Assembly (NCBI GenBank): GCA_028716385.1
Contig: JAQUPX010000001.1
Span: 218,775-282,774 of the forward strand
Origin: a bacterium
Lineage (GTDB): Bacteria > Hydrothermota > UBA3073 > JACQXS01 > JAQTXJ01
DNA length: 64,000 nt
Direction of reading: 5' to 3'
Shown here: positions 1 to 9,115 of the stretch, in pieces
How the letters are laid out: every line of letters begins with the position of its first letter
Position numbering within the stretch: position 1 is the stretch's first letter
The notes under the pieces: generated by a model
Database searches by the model: none
What the model saw: only the letters and a program-made list of their open reading frames with translations
Told to the model about the DNA's origin: nothing
Program-made: the position numbers and the translations under genes

Positions 1-788
1 TCAAAGGAGACATCTTTCCCGACTTCTACTCCCGATTTTATTGTAATTCCGGAATCTTCAATTGTTTTTGTTTCCTTCGAGAGAGCGTCTTTTGGCAGTC
101 TGTATTCGGGAATGGAAATTCTCAGCATCCCACCCATTTCTTTTTCTTTTTCAAAAATCGTAACGGCGTATCCTTTTTTTCGTAACTCGTAAGCGCAGGT
201 AAGTCCTGCGGGCCCGCCGCCGATTACGGCAATTTTTTTAGATTTTAGATTTTGGTCCGCCTCAAGCGGATTGGAATTTGGAATTATTTTTTGAGTTGCG
301 TATTCGCTGATAGCTCTTTTAAGTTGTCTTATTGCGATTGGGCTTTCGATGCCTTTTCGCGAGCATTTTGCTTCGCAGGGAGCGGGACAAATTCTGCTGA
401 GCGTCCCAACAAAAGGAGTCACGTTTGAAATAACTTTATACGCTTCGTCAAAATTATTATTGGCTAAAAGTGAGACATATTCCGATACTCTAACATGTGC
501 AGGACAACCGTCTTCGCAAGGGGAAGAAAGATAAAAAGGCCCCTTGTATGCGTCTATAATGTTGGCAACCCAGATTATAAACCATGCGAATAAAATTCCT
601 ATGAACCATGGGTTGAACCCTGTCCATATCATTCTTAAGAACCATATTGACAGGAAAAACAACAGAAAGATAAAAATTCCTGCGCCCCATCTTTTTCTGT
701 ATAATTGACCTAACCCCGGAATAATAGAAAGTATACCTGCGATTAATCTTTTTTTTCCGCCTGAGGCGGATTTCGTTTCACTCAACAT
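1..788 (-). CDS. GltD-type FAD/NAD(P) oxidoreductase with N-terminal membrane segment (3' end beyond window)
   Basis: The frame is open from an ATG at 788 (RBS AAAGGAG just upstream) to the window edge, so about 262 N-terminal residues are seen. Residues 15-80 are hydrophobic and begin with a PGLGQLY motif, as in small TM2-like membrane domains. Residues 90-165 look like the Fe-S helical domain of glutamate synthase small subunit/dihydropyrimidine dehydrogenase (C91, C95, C134, C138, C142). Residues 188-196 are a dinucleotide-binding loop (VIGGGPAGL). The family moves electrons between NAD(P)H and Fe-S/flavin centres; the membrane head is unusual and would tether it to the inner membrane. Two TCCGCC palindromes lie in-frame (residues 7-11 and the linker near 175). 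The substrate is unknown, and glutamate synthase proper is unlikely given the membrane head. Confidence 0.85.
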   Translation of the reverse strand, partial: MLSETKSASGGKKRLIAGILSIIPGLGQLYRKRWGAGIFIFLLFFLSIWFLRMIWTGFNPWFIGILFAWFIIWVANIIDAYKGPFYLSSPCEDGCPAHVRVSEYVSLLANNNFDEAYKVISNVTPFVGTLSRICPAPCEAKCSRKGIESPIAIRQLKRAISEYATQKIIPNSNPLEADQNLKSKKIAVIGGGPAGLTCAYELRKKGYAVTIFEKEKEMGGMLRISIPEYRLPKDALSKETKTIEDSGITIKSGVEVGKDVSF

Positions 789-811
789 TTTTTCTCCTTT
801 GTTATGTGCAT

Positions 812-1897
812 TTATTTCCATACCCCCGCTATTTTTTTGCCACAAAATTTACATTTACCGTTAACCATTATATCGTTTTCCATTACATAATACCCTTTAC
901 GTTTTATTACTATTCTTTTACAACTCGGGCAATAAGTATTTTCGGATGCGTTGCCCGGTATGTTTCCTATGTATACGTATTTTAATCCTGCTTTTTTGGC
1001 TATCTTATATGCTTTTTCAAGTGTCGTTACGGGTGTGGGAGGCAAGTCTTTTAATTTGTACATAGGCCAGAATCTTGAGAAATGCAAAGGAACATCTGCT
1101 CCCAAACTATCGCGTATCCATTCGCACATTTTTCGTATACTTGCGGAATCGTCATTCTTTGTCGGGATAATAAGGTTCGTTATTTCAAGCCATACTCCTT
1201 CTTTTTTTAGTATTTTCAAACTTTGCAAAACAGGTGCCAAACTTCCCAGACACATTTCCTGGTAATATTCTTCCGTGAATCCTTTTAAGTCTATATTGGC
1301 GGCATCGAGATATTTACAAAGTTCTTTTAACGGTTCGGGGTTGATGTATCCCGATGAGTGCATCGTATTTTTAAGCCCTGCTTTGTGAGCAAGTTGAACG
1401 ATGTCAAACATATACTCGTAAAAGATGGTAGGTTCGGAATAAGTAAAAGCAAGAGAAAGACAGCCGTTTTCTTTTGCGGATTTTACGATTTCGTCCGGCT
1501 GCATAGGGATGTTAAGAGTATGTTCGGGAAAGGATTGAGAAATGTCCCAGTTCTGGCAGAACTTGCATTTCAAGTTACAACCGGCGGTTGCAATGGAGAA
1601 AGCCGTGCTGCCGGGAAGGAAATGGAATAAGGGTTTCTTTTCTATAGGGTCTATATTTACCGCGCAGGGTAACCCGTAAACCATAGTGAATAGTTTGCCG
1701 TCTTTGTTTTCCCTGACTCCGCAGAGTCCTCTTTGAGCGGGGTTAATTATACAGCGTCTCGGACAAAGGGTGCATTGGGTTAATTTGTTTTCAAGGGATT
1801 CCCAGTATTTTGCAGGAAAAGGGGTGATTTTAGTTTCCTCGGCAAAGAGTGCAGAAATAGATACCAGAGATAAAGCTACAAACAAAAACATTCTCAT
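812..1897 (-). CDS. AmrS-like radical SAM protein (AmmeMemoRadiSam type) with signal-like N-terminus
   Basis: This 361-residue protein has the radical SAM cluster motif CxxxCxxC at residues 107-114 (CNLKCKFC). It is preceded by the family-specific CTLCPRRC segment near residue 42, and a four-Cys zinc-ribbon-like tail closes the protein (CPSC ... CKFC). This matches the pyruvate formate-lyase-activase-like enzymes of the AmmeMemoRadiSam system, whose substrate is not settled. I chose the ATG at 1897 because it opens with a typical signal peptide or anchor (MFLFVALSLVSISALFA). A longer start at 1939 only adds residues encoded by an intergenic repeat. A radical SAM enzyme with an export signal is odd, so it may be membrane-anchored facing the cytoplasm. 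No MEMO or AMMECR1 partner lies in the window. Confidence 0.8.
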   Translation of the reverse strand: MRMFLFVALSLVSISALFAEETKITPFPAKYWESLENKLTQCTLCPRRCIINPAQRGLCGVRENKDGKLFTMVYGLPCAVNIDPIEKKPLFHFLPGSTAFSIATAGCNLKCKFCQNWDISQSFPEHTLNIPMQPDEIVKSAKENGCLSLAFTYSEPTIFYEYMFDIVQLAHKAGLKNTMHSSGYINPEPLKELCKYLDAANIDLKGFTEEYYQEMCLGSLAPVLQSLKILKKEGVWLEITNLIIPTKNDDSASIRKMCEWIRDSLGADVPLHFSRFWPMYKLKDLPPTPVTTLEKAYKIAKKAGLKYVYIGNIPGNASENTYCPSCKRIVIKRKGYYVMENDIMVNGKCKFCGKKIAGVWK

Positions 1898-2006
1898 TTT
1901 TTGTCCACGAATGAACACAAATTTACACAAATTTTTCATAAACTAACCTTTTGTCCGCGAATCCGGCAAAAGATTCCGGACTATAGTAAGCACGAATTTA
2001 CCATGC

Positions 2007-2492
2007 CTAACGGCAGGCAGGCGCAAATTTTTCACAAATCAATCTTTTCCACTCAAGTTTGCTGTTGCCAAAATTTAGTATAAGTCCTAATTGCAAATTA
2101 GAGGCTTTTAAATAATTTAAAAGCTGTGATTCTTCTATAGAAGTAATTTTATTTAATGCTTTTATTTCAACTATAATTTTTTCAAAACAGAAAAAATCGG
2201 CAATATACTCTTTTTTTAGAACAATGTTTCCATATTTTATTAGGAGTTTTTTTTGAGCCTCGTAAGGTATTTGTTTGTTTTTGAATTCAATTTCCAGGGC
2301 TTCTTGGTATACGGGTTCTAAAAACCCTCTTCCAAGAATTTTTGATACTTCCATTGCGGCCCCTACAATTTGATAAACCTCTTCCTGAAATATTATATCT
2401 TTTTTACATTCGTGTTCATTCGCGTTCATTCGCGGAAGGCTCGTTTCTTTTTCTGTTAAATTATGTTTTTTATTAGTTTGTAGTTCGTTCAT
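2007..2492 (-). CDS. GxxExxY family protein
   Basis: This 161-residue protein contains the family signature GFLEPVYQEAL near residue 56. It also has a PD-(D/E)xK-like core (YIADFFCFEKIIVEIKAL), suggesting a nuclease-like fold whose function is unproven. It lies 10 bp after the UGA-containing thioredoxin-CcdA gene, in the same direction. The first 28 residues include PRMNANEHE, which is encoded by a dispersed repeat (CGCGAATGAACACGAATG) found also between genes here. The true start may therefore be the Met at residue 22 (2429). Confidence 0.75.
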   Translation of the reverse strand: MNELQTNKKHNLTEKETSLPRMNANEHECKKDIIFQEEVYQIVGAAMEVSKILGRGFLEPVYQEALEIEFKNKQIPYEAQKKLLIKYGNIVLKKEYIADFFCFEKIIVEIKALNKITSIEESQLLNYLKASNLQLGLILNFGNSKLEWKRLICEKFAPACR

Positions 2493-2502
2493 TAGAATTT
2501 TT

Positions 2503-4107
2503 TTATTTCAGTATTAACATCAGCGCACAAAGCGCAAATAAAACAATAGCCGTTGCAAGTTTTACGGGAGCCAGATTTTTATTCATTAAAGCGCCGAGTC
2601 TTTTTGAACTCATTCCCCAGTAAACGAATATAAATATAAAAACCAGAGGCGCAACAAAAAGTAAATTATATATCAAAAGATAAAAAATGGCTTTTACTTT
2701 TAATGCAGGGACACCAATAATATATGTTATTGTAGGAAGGTATACCTGTCCCGTGCAAATAGTTTCCAGAATTGATATAATGACTCCCACGACAAAAGCA
2801 GTCGCGTATAAAATAGCGGGATGTCGTTCAATGCTTAGTTTGTCCCTAATCATAAAATGAATTGTCTTTTTTATGTAATCGGGTAATTGGAGTGCCATAT
2901 CCGTTGCCCTACCTTTTCTGCATAACCAATAATCGTATAAGTTTATACATCCTATTATGAAAGCAAAAGCTGCAATGGCGTAGTATATTATTTTTGATAA
3001 AAGTATAAAACTTTCCATATGGATTGCGAGTCTAAGCAATCCGATTCCTATAAGAAAATAAGTAATGAATACGGCTAAAGTAAAAGACAACCCGCACCAG
3101 AGTATATTTTTCCTTTTATATTCTACGTAAGCCAGATAGGATATTAAAAATATAAGTGTAGCAAATGCGCAGGGGTTTACGCTGTCAACGAGACCTGCGG
3201 CGACTATGGAAAGAAGGGAGAATTTTTTAAACCTGTCGATAATGCTTTGTTTTGCATCAACGGGTGTTTGTATCGAATCGGACGGTTCCTGCTCTGCAGG
3301 GGATTTCCATGATTTTTTTTGTTCAATAACTTCATTCACTTCCAATTCTTTTACGATTTCTATAAAGAAGGTATCGGCAAGAAATAAAGCAGGCGTAACC
3401 AGTATTAGTTTTTCCGGGACTTTGTATTTTTTCGACAGCGTTTCATACAAAAGGATACTCTGGGAGTCGGCAATGTTAAATCTTTTTATTTCAACGTCTT
3501 TAAATTTTTCTGAGATTCTTTTTAATGTATGTTCCACTCTTGAACATTCCGAGCAACCGGTTTTGTAAAAATAAACAATAATAGATTTGTCTATGGTTGC
3601 TGTTATTGCTTTGACTGAATCGGATTTCGGTTCTTTCGTTGCGGGTACTGTTTTAGGTTGGGATGTTTGTGTAATAACCGTTGTTGTCGTTACGGTATGT
3701 TTCATAGGAGAAGTTGTATCCCGGATTGTGCTGTCCGAGTCAGAGCGAGATGTTCCATCCGGGGGAGTGTTTGTTGTCAACGAATCCCAGTTCATCTCTT
3801 TTATTGCATCTTTACCGCTGAGCATAAAGTTTTTCGTCAGGGTGTTATTTAATTTTTCGTGGATAAACATTCCGGGCCAGTCTTTTACGTATTCGTTGTA
3901 ATCCTTTTCTACCGTGTTAAGATATGCCATTCCCGCGTCCGTATCTACGTTATAGGGAGTTACTTTTATGTGATATTGCTCCTGTAGTTTGGGCAGGATA
4001 TTCATCACTACCCACTGGCATTTTGGTCAGCCGGGGGAATGAAAAAAGTCTATACCGGTAATTGAGAGGAATAAAAAATATAAAGTTAGCAACATAGAAT
4101 TATCCAT
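2503..4107 (-). CDS. Predicted selenoprotein: thioredoxin-like (UxxC) + thioredoxin (CxxC) + CcdA/DsbD membrane domain
   Basis: Read conventionally this gene starts at a GTG at 4008. The same frame continues upstream through a single TGA (4029-4027) to an ATG at 4107 (or 4095) that supplies a hydrophobic signal segment. The joined product is 534 residues. The UGA is residue 27 in HSPG-U-PKC, where thioredoxin-fold relatives have CPxC; a hydrophobic strand precedes it and a helix and strand follow. A second thioredoxin domain has GCSEC (C185/C188). From about residue 301 come six or so membrane spans with CcdA-type cysteines (SVNPCAF and ETICTGQ). CcdA domains pass electrons across the membrane to periplasmic thiol proteins, so this is probably a self-contained transmembrane reductant relay. 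No clear Shine-Dalgarno precedes 4107. Sec insertion is inferred. Confidence 0.8.
3990..4029 (-). promoter_or_regulatory. Candidate bacterial SECIS hairpin after the UGA codon
   Basis: On the minus strand the UGA (4029-4027) is followed after 12 nt by a 7-bp stem, TGGGTAG (4014-4008) paired with CTGCCCA (3996-3990). It closes an 11-nt loop with G as its second base. The loop starts about 19 nt past the UGA, inside the spacing known for SelB-dependent SECIS elements. It is less canonical than the other two in this window. Confidence 0.5.
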
Positions 4108-4129
4108 TTGTAAGCTATAAGCAATATCT

Positions 4130-4448
4130 TAAATGTCAAACAGAATTTTTTTGGACGCAGATTTCGCAGATAAACGCGGAAAAGAGAAAATCAAACCACA
4201 GAGATCACAGAGAAAGGGAAATTGAGGGTTAAAATAAACAAACGACAGAAGGAGGAGGGCACAGAGAAAAGACATTATCCACGAATGGACCACGAATACA
4301 CACGAATTAACACGAAAAAGAGAACGGAATTTTCACCGCAGAGACGCAAAGTTCGCAGAGAGGAGAATCTAATTCAATTGGGCTCTGCGTTCTCTGCGAC
4401 TTTTTGTTCTGTGCTAGTCTTCTTTCTTTTATCTCTTTAAATCCTTGT
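4130..4448. repeat. Non-coding stretch of dispersed simple repeats
   Basis: I see no gene. The stretch holds copies of three short dispersed sequences: ACCACAGAGATCACAGAGAAA, a CCACGAATGGACCACGAATA-type tract and CACCGCAGAGACGCAAAG. The last is met in opposite orientation by CTCTGCGTTCTCTGCGAC near 4383. A 72-codon open frame through it (4222-4440) is only the repeats translated. The same sequences recur near 1901-1940, 17935, 19310-19430, 25450, 41480 and 62430. Confidence 0.7.
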
Positions 4449-4967
4449 TTATTTAGTAGTGTCTGGGTTTTTCACTGCGCAGCCGGGACACATTAATCTC
4501 ATTTTGCATCTCACACAACTTTTTGTGCGACTAATCCCGCCGCTGTAAAACGAAATCAAAAATAGAAGAACCAGAACGATTATCTTCGGTATTGAGAATT
4601 TAAAAAAGAGAGAAACGATAAGCAGGATAACGGGAATTATGGTCAAAAGTCCGTAAGTCATAGGAGCAAGTTTTATCCCGATGCTCGTACTGAATTTTTC
4701 CATATCTCCTTTTTTGAAAAACAAAGCGGAGAGTTTTCCCCATCCTGAAGGGCACCATTTCCCGTAATAATAACAATTTGTGCAAACTATTTTTCGTAAT
4801 ACGACATATACCATTAGCAGAGCGAAAGTAAGATAAAACCATCCGATTAAAGGGTGTACAAACCGGCAAGCGATTGTTCCCAGAGCAAGCCATAACAACA
4901 TCATAAAATTCCCAAAAATTATGGTTATTTTGGGATGTTCTTCCAAACCTTGTTCATAGATTTTCAT
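4449..4967 (-). CDS. Cysteine-rich four-span inner-membrane protein, function unknown
   Basis: This 172-residue protein has two pairs of hydrophobic spans (about 18-58 and 100-142) separated by a loop with CTNCYYYGKWC. A cytoplasmic-looking tail has CVRCKMRLMCPGC. The paired CxxC-type cysteines suggest metal or Fe-S binding, or thiol exchange. I do not recognise the family by name. A good RBS (AAGGAG) precedes the ATG. It lies about 340 bp upstream of the UGA-containing thioredoxin-CcdA gene on the same strand, which makes a shared thiol-redox role plausible but unproven. Confidence 0.7.
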   Translation of the reverse strand: MKIYEQGLEEHPKITIIFGNFMMLLWLALGTIACRFVHPLIGWFYLTFALLMVYVVLRKIVCTNCYYYGKWCPSGWGKLSALFFKKGDMEKFSTSIGIKLAPMTYGLLTIIPVILLIVSLFFKFSIPKIIVLVLLFLISFYSGGISRTKSCVRCKMRLMCPGCAVKNPDTTK

Positions 4968-4982
4968 TTGTCTCCTTATGGT

Positions 4983-5100
4983 ATATCCCCGATGGTGTAG
5001 ATAGGGCTTTTATGCCCTATCAAATAACTTTTGCTCTATATGGCAAGGCATAAAATCCGCCTTAGGCGGACTACCCTATACTTTATTAAAGCAGAAGTCA
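4983..5100. repeat. Intergenic palindromic repeats
   Basis: The stretch contains TAGGGCTTTTATGCCCTA followed by the dispersed palindrome TCCGCCTTAGGCGGA (5056-5070). It separates two minus-strand genes. Confidence 0.6.
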
Positions 5101-5553
5101 TTATACGAATTTGGTTATGTCTTCTCCTTTGAGATATTTTGTCTGCGCATCGAGTTCCTTAATTCTATTTACCTGAGTCATCAACAATCTAAATACAAAA
5201 TACAGTATAGGCGCAATTACCAACATCAATAATATAACCAAAAACATAAATGTCCGCATTTCTTTGTTAGGAATGTATAAAGCACCGATTGTCATAGGAA
5301 TAGCCCACCATATAATATAAATATAAGTACTCAACCGTAACTGTTTGATTCTTTTTTCCCGACCGGGTAAAGAATTTACAATTTCCTCAAAACTAGTAAA
5401 TTTTCTTTTCCCCTTGTTGTATTCTTTAATCAATTCATCCGCACTTTTCTTTGCAACATTCTTTTCGTATTTTCGTAAAAAGAAACAGGCGACAATAGTA
5501 TAAATAGATTGAAATATTACAAGAAACTTTAATAAAGTTATACCGTCCCGCAT
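5101..5553 (-). CDS. Small membrane protein, unknown function
   Basis: This 150-residue protein has a hydrophobic N-terminal span, a basic middle containing EEIVNSLPGREKRIKQL, then two adjacent spans (about 80-125) and a charged tail. The family is not recognised. Its ATG overlaps the stop of the upstream small membrane gene (TAATG), so the two are translationally coupled and probably form a complex. Confidence 0.6.
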   Translation of the reverse strand: MRDGITLLKFLVIFQSIYTIVACFFLRKYEKNVAKKSADELIKEYNKGKRKFTSFEEIVNSLPGREKRIKQLRLSTYIYIIWWAIPMTIGALYIPNKEMRTFMFLVILLMLVIAPILYFVFRLLMTQVNRIKELDAQTKYLKGEDITKFV

Positions 5554-5852
5554 TATTTTTTATTCAATATTTTAAACCGTATAAAAAGGGCTATCCCAAA
5601 ATTAATATAATATATAATCGCCTCTAATGTAGTAAATAAAATTTTACGCGCTATAGATAATGTAGGATATGTCCATATTAAGAGTATACTTTTTACAATA
5701 GGAATAAACATTAAAACTATAAATAATACCCAACCCAAAAAAGCTCTTTTTTTATTAGCTGAAAAAAAATTAAGATTTAAAAATAACAAATAAGTTCCAA
5801 GTATTACAATTGCAAAAGAACCAATGATCGACATTTGATATTGTAAAGACAT
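5553..5852 (-). CDS. Small membrane protein with three predicted spans, unknown function
   Basis: This 99-residue, very hydrophobic protein has spans near residues 8-28, 36-58 and 70-93 and a lysine-rich end. A clear RBS (AGGAG) lies seven bases before the ATG. It is coupled by a one-base overlap to the next gene downstream. It is probably an accessory subunit of an unknown membrane assembly. Confidence 0.6.
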   Translation of the reverse strand: MSLQYQMSIIGSFAIVILGTYLLFLNLNFFSANKKRAFLGWVLFIVLMFIPIVKSILLIWTYPTLSIARKILFTTLEAIIYYINFGIALFIRFKILNKK

Positions 5853-5878
5853 TTTATCTCCTGATTATTTCGTTGCGT

Positions 5879-7015
5879 TCACTTGTTTTCTTTTACATAA
5901 TAATAAAACTTTTCTATTTCTTTTGTGACTTTATCCCAGGAATATTTGAGCGCAGTTTGTTGCCCGTTACTCACTAAGCGGTTATAAAGTTCTGGCTCTT
6001 TATAAAGTTTTATTATCGTATCGGCAATTGCAACCGGATTTTTAGGTTCAAACAATAACCCATCTTCCCCGTCTTTTACAACCTGCGAATACCCGTCAAT
6101 GTTACTTGCAATTACGCAGGCTCCTGCCGCCATTCCTTCCAACAAAACTATCCCGAAACTTTCCCTGTCCGTTGCCGGGGAACAAAAAATATTGCAGCTT
6201 GCGTAGTAACTTGGAAGAAGCGCAGGTTCTACAAAACCCACAAAATTAATTCCTTCCATATTGTTTTTTATTACGGTATCATTAAGCCAGCCCTTGCCTA
6301 CAACAATCAGTCTGGCGGATTTTATTTCTTTCCGCACAATCTGGAAAGCAGAGATTAAATAGTCAAGTCCCTTGCGCGGCTCAAACCTGCCAACGAATAA
6401 AATATTAAAAAAGTTGCCTTTGTTTAATTCGGAAATTGGTTTTACCGCAGGAGAAAATTTCGTAGTATCCACACCGTTAGGAATTATTGTAATATTCGGT
6501 ATGGCAGAAACCGCCTTTGTCGTCTGGCTTTGTTTCATTGTTCTGAGCGCTACTTCGGAAACCGCAATCATCCCGTCGAGTCTTTTTGTATATGGCTGGA
6601 CGACTGCAGCCGCATATTTGTGCCAGCTTAGTTTTGGGGAAGCAGAATGGAAGGTTGCAATATTTACCGCGCGGGAATATTTTATTGCAAACATTCCTAT
6701 AAATGAGTTGGGACAGTGAATGTGCAGAACGTCAAAGTTATGTTCTTTTATTACGGAACGGGCTTGTTTTTCCAAATCTAATGCCATCGGTATTATGCCG
6801 ACGGACTTGTTTATGTAAAAACGCTGGGCTTTTCCGATACGGATAATATTGATATTATGTTGTTCGGCAAAAGAAGAATCCAACCAATCGTAGTTTGTAG
6901 TTAGTATGGAAACATTATGCCCGAGTTTTACCAACTCACAGGCAGAGTGGTATACGTGTTCGGAGACTCCTCCGGGGTAAGGATAATAAAGGTCCGAAAT
7001 GATACAGATTTTCAT
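5879..7015 (-). CDS. GT4-family glycosyltransferase (PimA-like)
   Basis: This 378-residue protein has the GT-B fold signatures. The N-terminal GGVSEHV loop (about residue 15) binds the acceptor side. FVGRFEPRKGLDYLI (about 208) starts the donor-binding domain. ATDRESFGIVLLEGMAAG (about 283) carries the E-x7-E catalytic motif of retaining GT4 enzymes. Relatives transfer mannose or other sugars from nucleotide-sugars to lipids such as phosphatidylinositol, or to surface polysaccharides. The acceptor here is unknown. It is divergent from the kinase gene at 7136. Confidence 0.85.
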   Translation of the reverse strand: MKICIISDLYYPYPGGVSEHVYHSACELVKLGHNVSILTTNYDWLDSSFAEQHNINIIRIGKAQRFYINKSVGIIPMALDLEKQARSVIKEHNFDVLHIHCPNSFIGMFAIKYSRAVNIATFHSASPKLSWHKYAAAVVQPYTKRLDGMIAVSEVALRTMKQSQTTKAVSAIPNITIIPNGVDTTKFSPAVKPISELNKGNFFNILFVGRFEPRKGLDYLISAFQIVRKEIKSARLIVVGKGWLNDTVIKNNMEGINFVGFVEPALLPSYYASCNIFCSPATDRESFGIVLLEGMAAGACVIASNIDGYSQVVKDGEDGLLFEPKNPVAIADTIIKLYKEPELYNRLVSNGQQTALKYSWDKVTKEIEKFYYYVKENK

Positions 7016-7098
7016 TTTATTTATTCCGTATTAAGTTTAGAAAATAAACAACCGTATTAGAGATTTGTAAAGTGTTTTTTATAGGAAACTGTAAAAAG

Positions 7099-7127
7099 TT
7101 GACAATGAATTCAAACCATTATATTAT
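7099..7127 (+). promoter_or_regulatory. Sigma70-type promoter of the sensor kinase gene
   Basis: TTGACA (7099-7104), a 17-base spacer and TATTAT (7122-7127). The start codon lies only eight bases after the -10 box and no Shine-Dalgarno is present, so the transcript would be leaderless or nearly so. Confidence 0.7.
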
Positions 7128-7135
7128 ATTTTCTA

Positions 7136-9115
7136 ATGAAATCAAGAAGGGTAGTTAGTTCAAGATACCTCATCGTTGTAACCATAATTTTTGCCTTGCT
7201 TATGGGAATAACAGGAATGGTTGTTATCAAACGAACAAGCTCCAGTATGTTGAAAGCGATTGAACAGGAAGGAATGGTTTTAACGGAAGGACTGATTTTA
7301 AGCAGTCAAAACATCCTTAAAGCCGGCACCGTGATTGAACCTCTTTTCCGCCAGAAACTTCTTGATATTGCAAGGTTTATATCAAAGGATTCTAAAGTTC
7401 CGTCTATGGAAAAACTCGCCACCTTGTCCTCAGAATATAACTTATCCCGCATAGACATATTTGATTTGCAAGGAAAATTATTAAAAAGTTCCCTGCCTTA
7501 TCCCGTAGATAAAAAAATAGATTCTATCTTGCAGCCGCTTTTAGACGGCACGGAAAGCGAGACTCCAATTGACGCAATTGACAACAACTTTGGCGTTGCA
7601 TTGAGAGTGGATAAAAGAATTATTACCTGTTACATAGATGCATCTTATATAAATGATTTCCGCAAGGAAACCGGTATCGGGGCGCTTATCCAGAAAATGA
7701 GCAAAGAAAAAGGCATAAGATATATCGTGCTCCAGGATGATGACGGCATCGTATTTGCTTCGGACAATATCAGCAGTATGAACAAAATTGATACGGATAC
7801 TTTTCTTGTTAACGTCGTTGAAAAAAATATCACGGCAAGCAGAATTTATACTTTAAGAAATCATAAAGTATTGGAAGTCGTAAAACCTTTTATTATAGAT
7901 GGAGTGTCTTTCGGCGTATTCAGGGTGGGGCTTTCGCTTGCCCAGTATAACCAGATAGCGGAAGAAAACAAGAAACATATAATATTACTCATCGCCGTAA
8001 TTTTTTTATTAGGCGCCATTGTAATGAACCTGATTGGATTGACCCAGCATTATACGACGCTTGATAAATCTTACAGTGAGATACAAAGTCTTACGGGAAG
8101 CATTCTTGAGAGCATAGGAAATGCAGTCGTTGCAGTGGACAGCAAGAAAAGAATAACCGTATTCAACCAGAGCGCGGAGAAGTTATTTTCGATTTCCCGT
8201 TCGGCAATAATCGGGAAAGAATACAAATCCGTTTTCCCGAACGACGAATGTTTTATAGAGCTTACTCTGGAAAAAGGACGAACCATACAGGATATGACAA
8301 AGACTTATACAAACCTGAAAGGGCATTCGCTTATCTTATCCATAAACACGAATACGATTTTCAATAAAGAAAATAAAATTGAAGGGGCGGTAGGAGTGCT
8401 GAGAGACATCACGGAAATGAAAAAGATGGAAGAAAACCTGAAAGAAAAAGAGAGGCTTTCTGCGCTTGGAGAGCTTGCTGCAGGGGTTGCTCACGAAATC
8501 AGAAACCCGCTTAATGCGATAGGTATAACGGCACAGAGGATTGAGCAGGAGTTTGAGCCGAAAGAAAACGAAAAGGAATTCAAGGAATTTATAAACATAA
8601 TAAAGAATGCGATTGCATCGCTGAATAATACGGTGGAAGAATTTTTGAACCTTGCCAGACCTATGACGCTTAGCTTAAAAGAAGAAGACATTAACAAGGT
8701 TCTGGAAGATGTTATATCCTTAATTCAAAACGAAACAAGAGAAAAAGGAATCGTCATAACGAAGAAATTCAACGAGATACGTCCTGTGGAAATTGACGTA
8801 GAAAAACTAAGAAGAGCAATTTTTAACATAGCATTAAACGGTATTCAGGCAATGAATTCGGGAGGAGAATTGTTCTTCGGAACGGAACTTTACGAGAAGA
8901 ACTGTAAGATTACAATCAAGGATACGGGTTGTGGAATTCCGAAAGAAGCGCTGAAAAAAATATTCATACCTTACTTTTCCAAGAAGGCGAAAGGAACGGG
9001 GTTGGGGTTGTCAATTACACACCAGCTTGTTACGGCACACAAAGGAAGAATAGAAGTCGAAAGCATTGAAGGTGTAGGAACGACTTTTACGATAATCCTG
9101 CCGATGAAGGGGTAA
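7136..9115 (+). CDS. NtrB/AtoS-type membrane sensor histidine kinase
   Basis: This 659-residue protein has a span at 11-30, an extracytoplasmic sensor domain (31-280) and a second span (281-302). A PAS domain follows (about 318-428), then HisKA with the phospho-accepting H453 in GVAHEIRNPLN. The HATPase domain has an N box at N569, DTGCG at 597-601 and GTGLGLS at 621-627. These kinases autophosphorylate and pass phosphate to a partner regulator. The partner is the NtrC-type regulator at 10228, whose original start codon lay four bases after this stop before an insertion separated them. The sensed signal is unknown. Confidence 0.92.
   Translation: MKSRRVVSSRYLIVVTIIFALLMGITGMVVIKRTSSSMLKAIEQEGMVLTEGLILSSQNILKAGTVIEPLFRQKLLDIARFISKDSKVPSMEKLATLSSEYNLSRIDIFDLQGKLLKSSLPYPVDKKIDSILQPLLDGTESETPIDAIDNNFGVALRVDKRIITCYIDASYINDFRKETGIGALIQKMSKEKGIRYIVLQDDDGIVFASDNISSMNKIDTDTFLVNVVEKNITASRIYTLRNHKVLEVVKPFIIDGVSFGVFRVGLSLAQYNQIAEENKKHIILLIAVIFLLGAIVMNLIGLTQHYTTLDKSYSEIQSLTGSILESIGNAVVAVDSKKRITVFNQSAEKLFSISRSAIIGKEYKSVFPNDECFIELTLEKGRTIQDMTKTYTNLKGHSLILSINTNTIFNKENKIEGAVGVLRDITEMKKMEENLKEKERLSALGELAAGVAHEIRNPLNAIGITAQRIEQEFEPKENEKEFKEFINIIKNAIASLNNTVEEFLNLARPMTLSLKEEDINKVLEDVISLIQNETREKGIVITKKFNEIRPVEIDVEKLRRAIFNIALNGIQAMNSGGELFFGTELYEKNCKITIKDTGCGIPKEALKKIFIPYFSKKAKGTGLGLSITHQLVTAHKGRIEVESIEGVGTTFTIILPMKG

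Noticed and set aside
1901..2083. 60-codon open frame on the plus strand
   Set aside because: Overlaps the intergenic repeats and the end of the GxxExxY gene on the other strand; no RBS.
4222..4440. 72-codon open frame between minus-strand genes
   Set aside because: It is composed entirely of dispersed CACAGAG/CGCAGAGACG/CACGAAT repeats and has no protein-like features.
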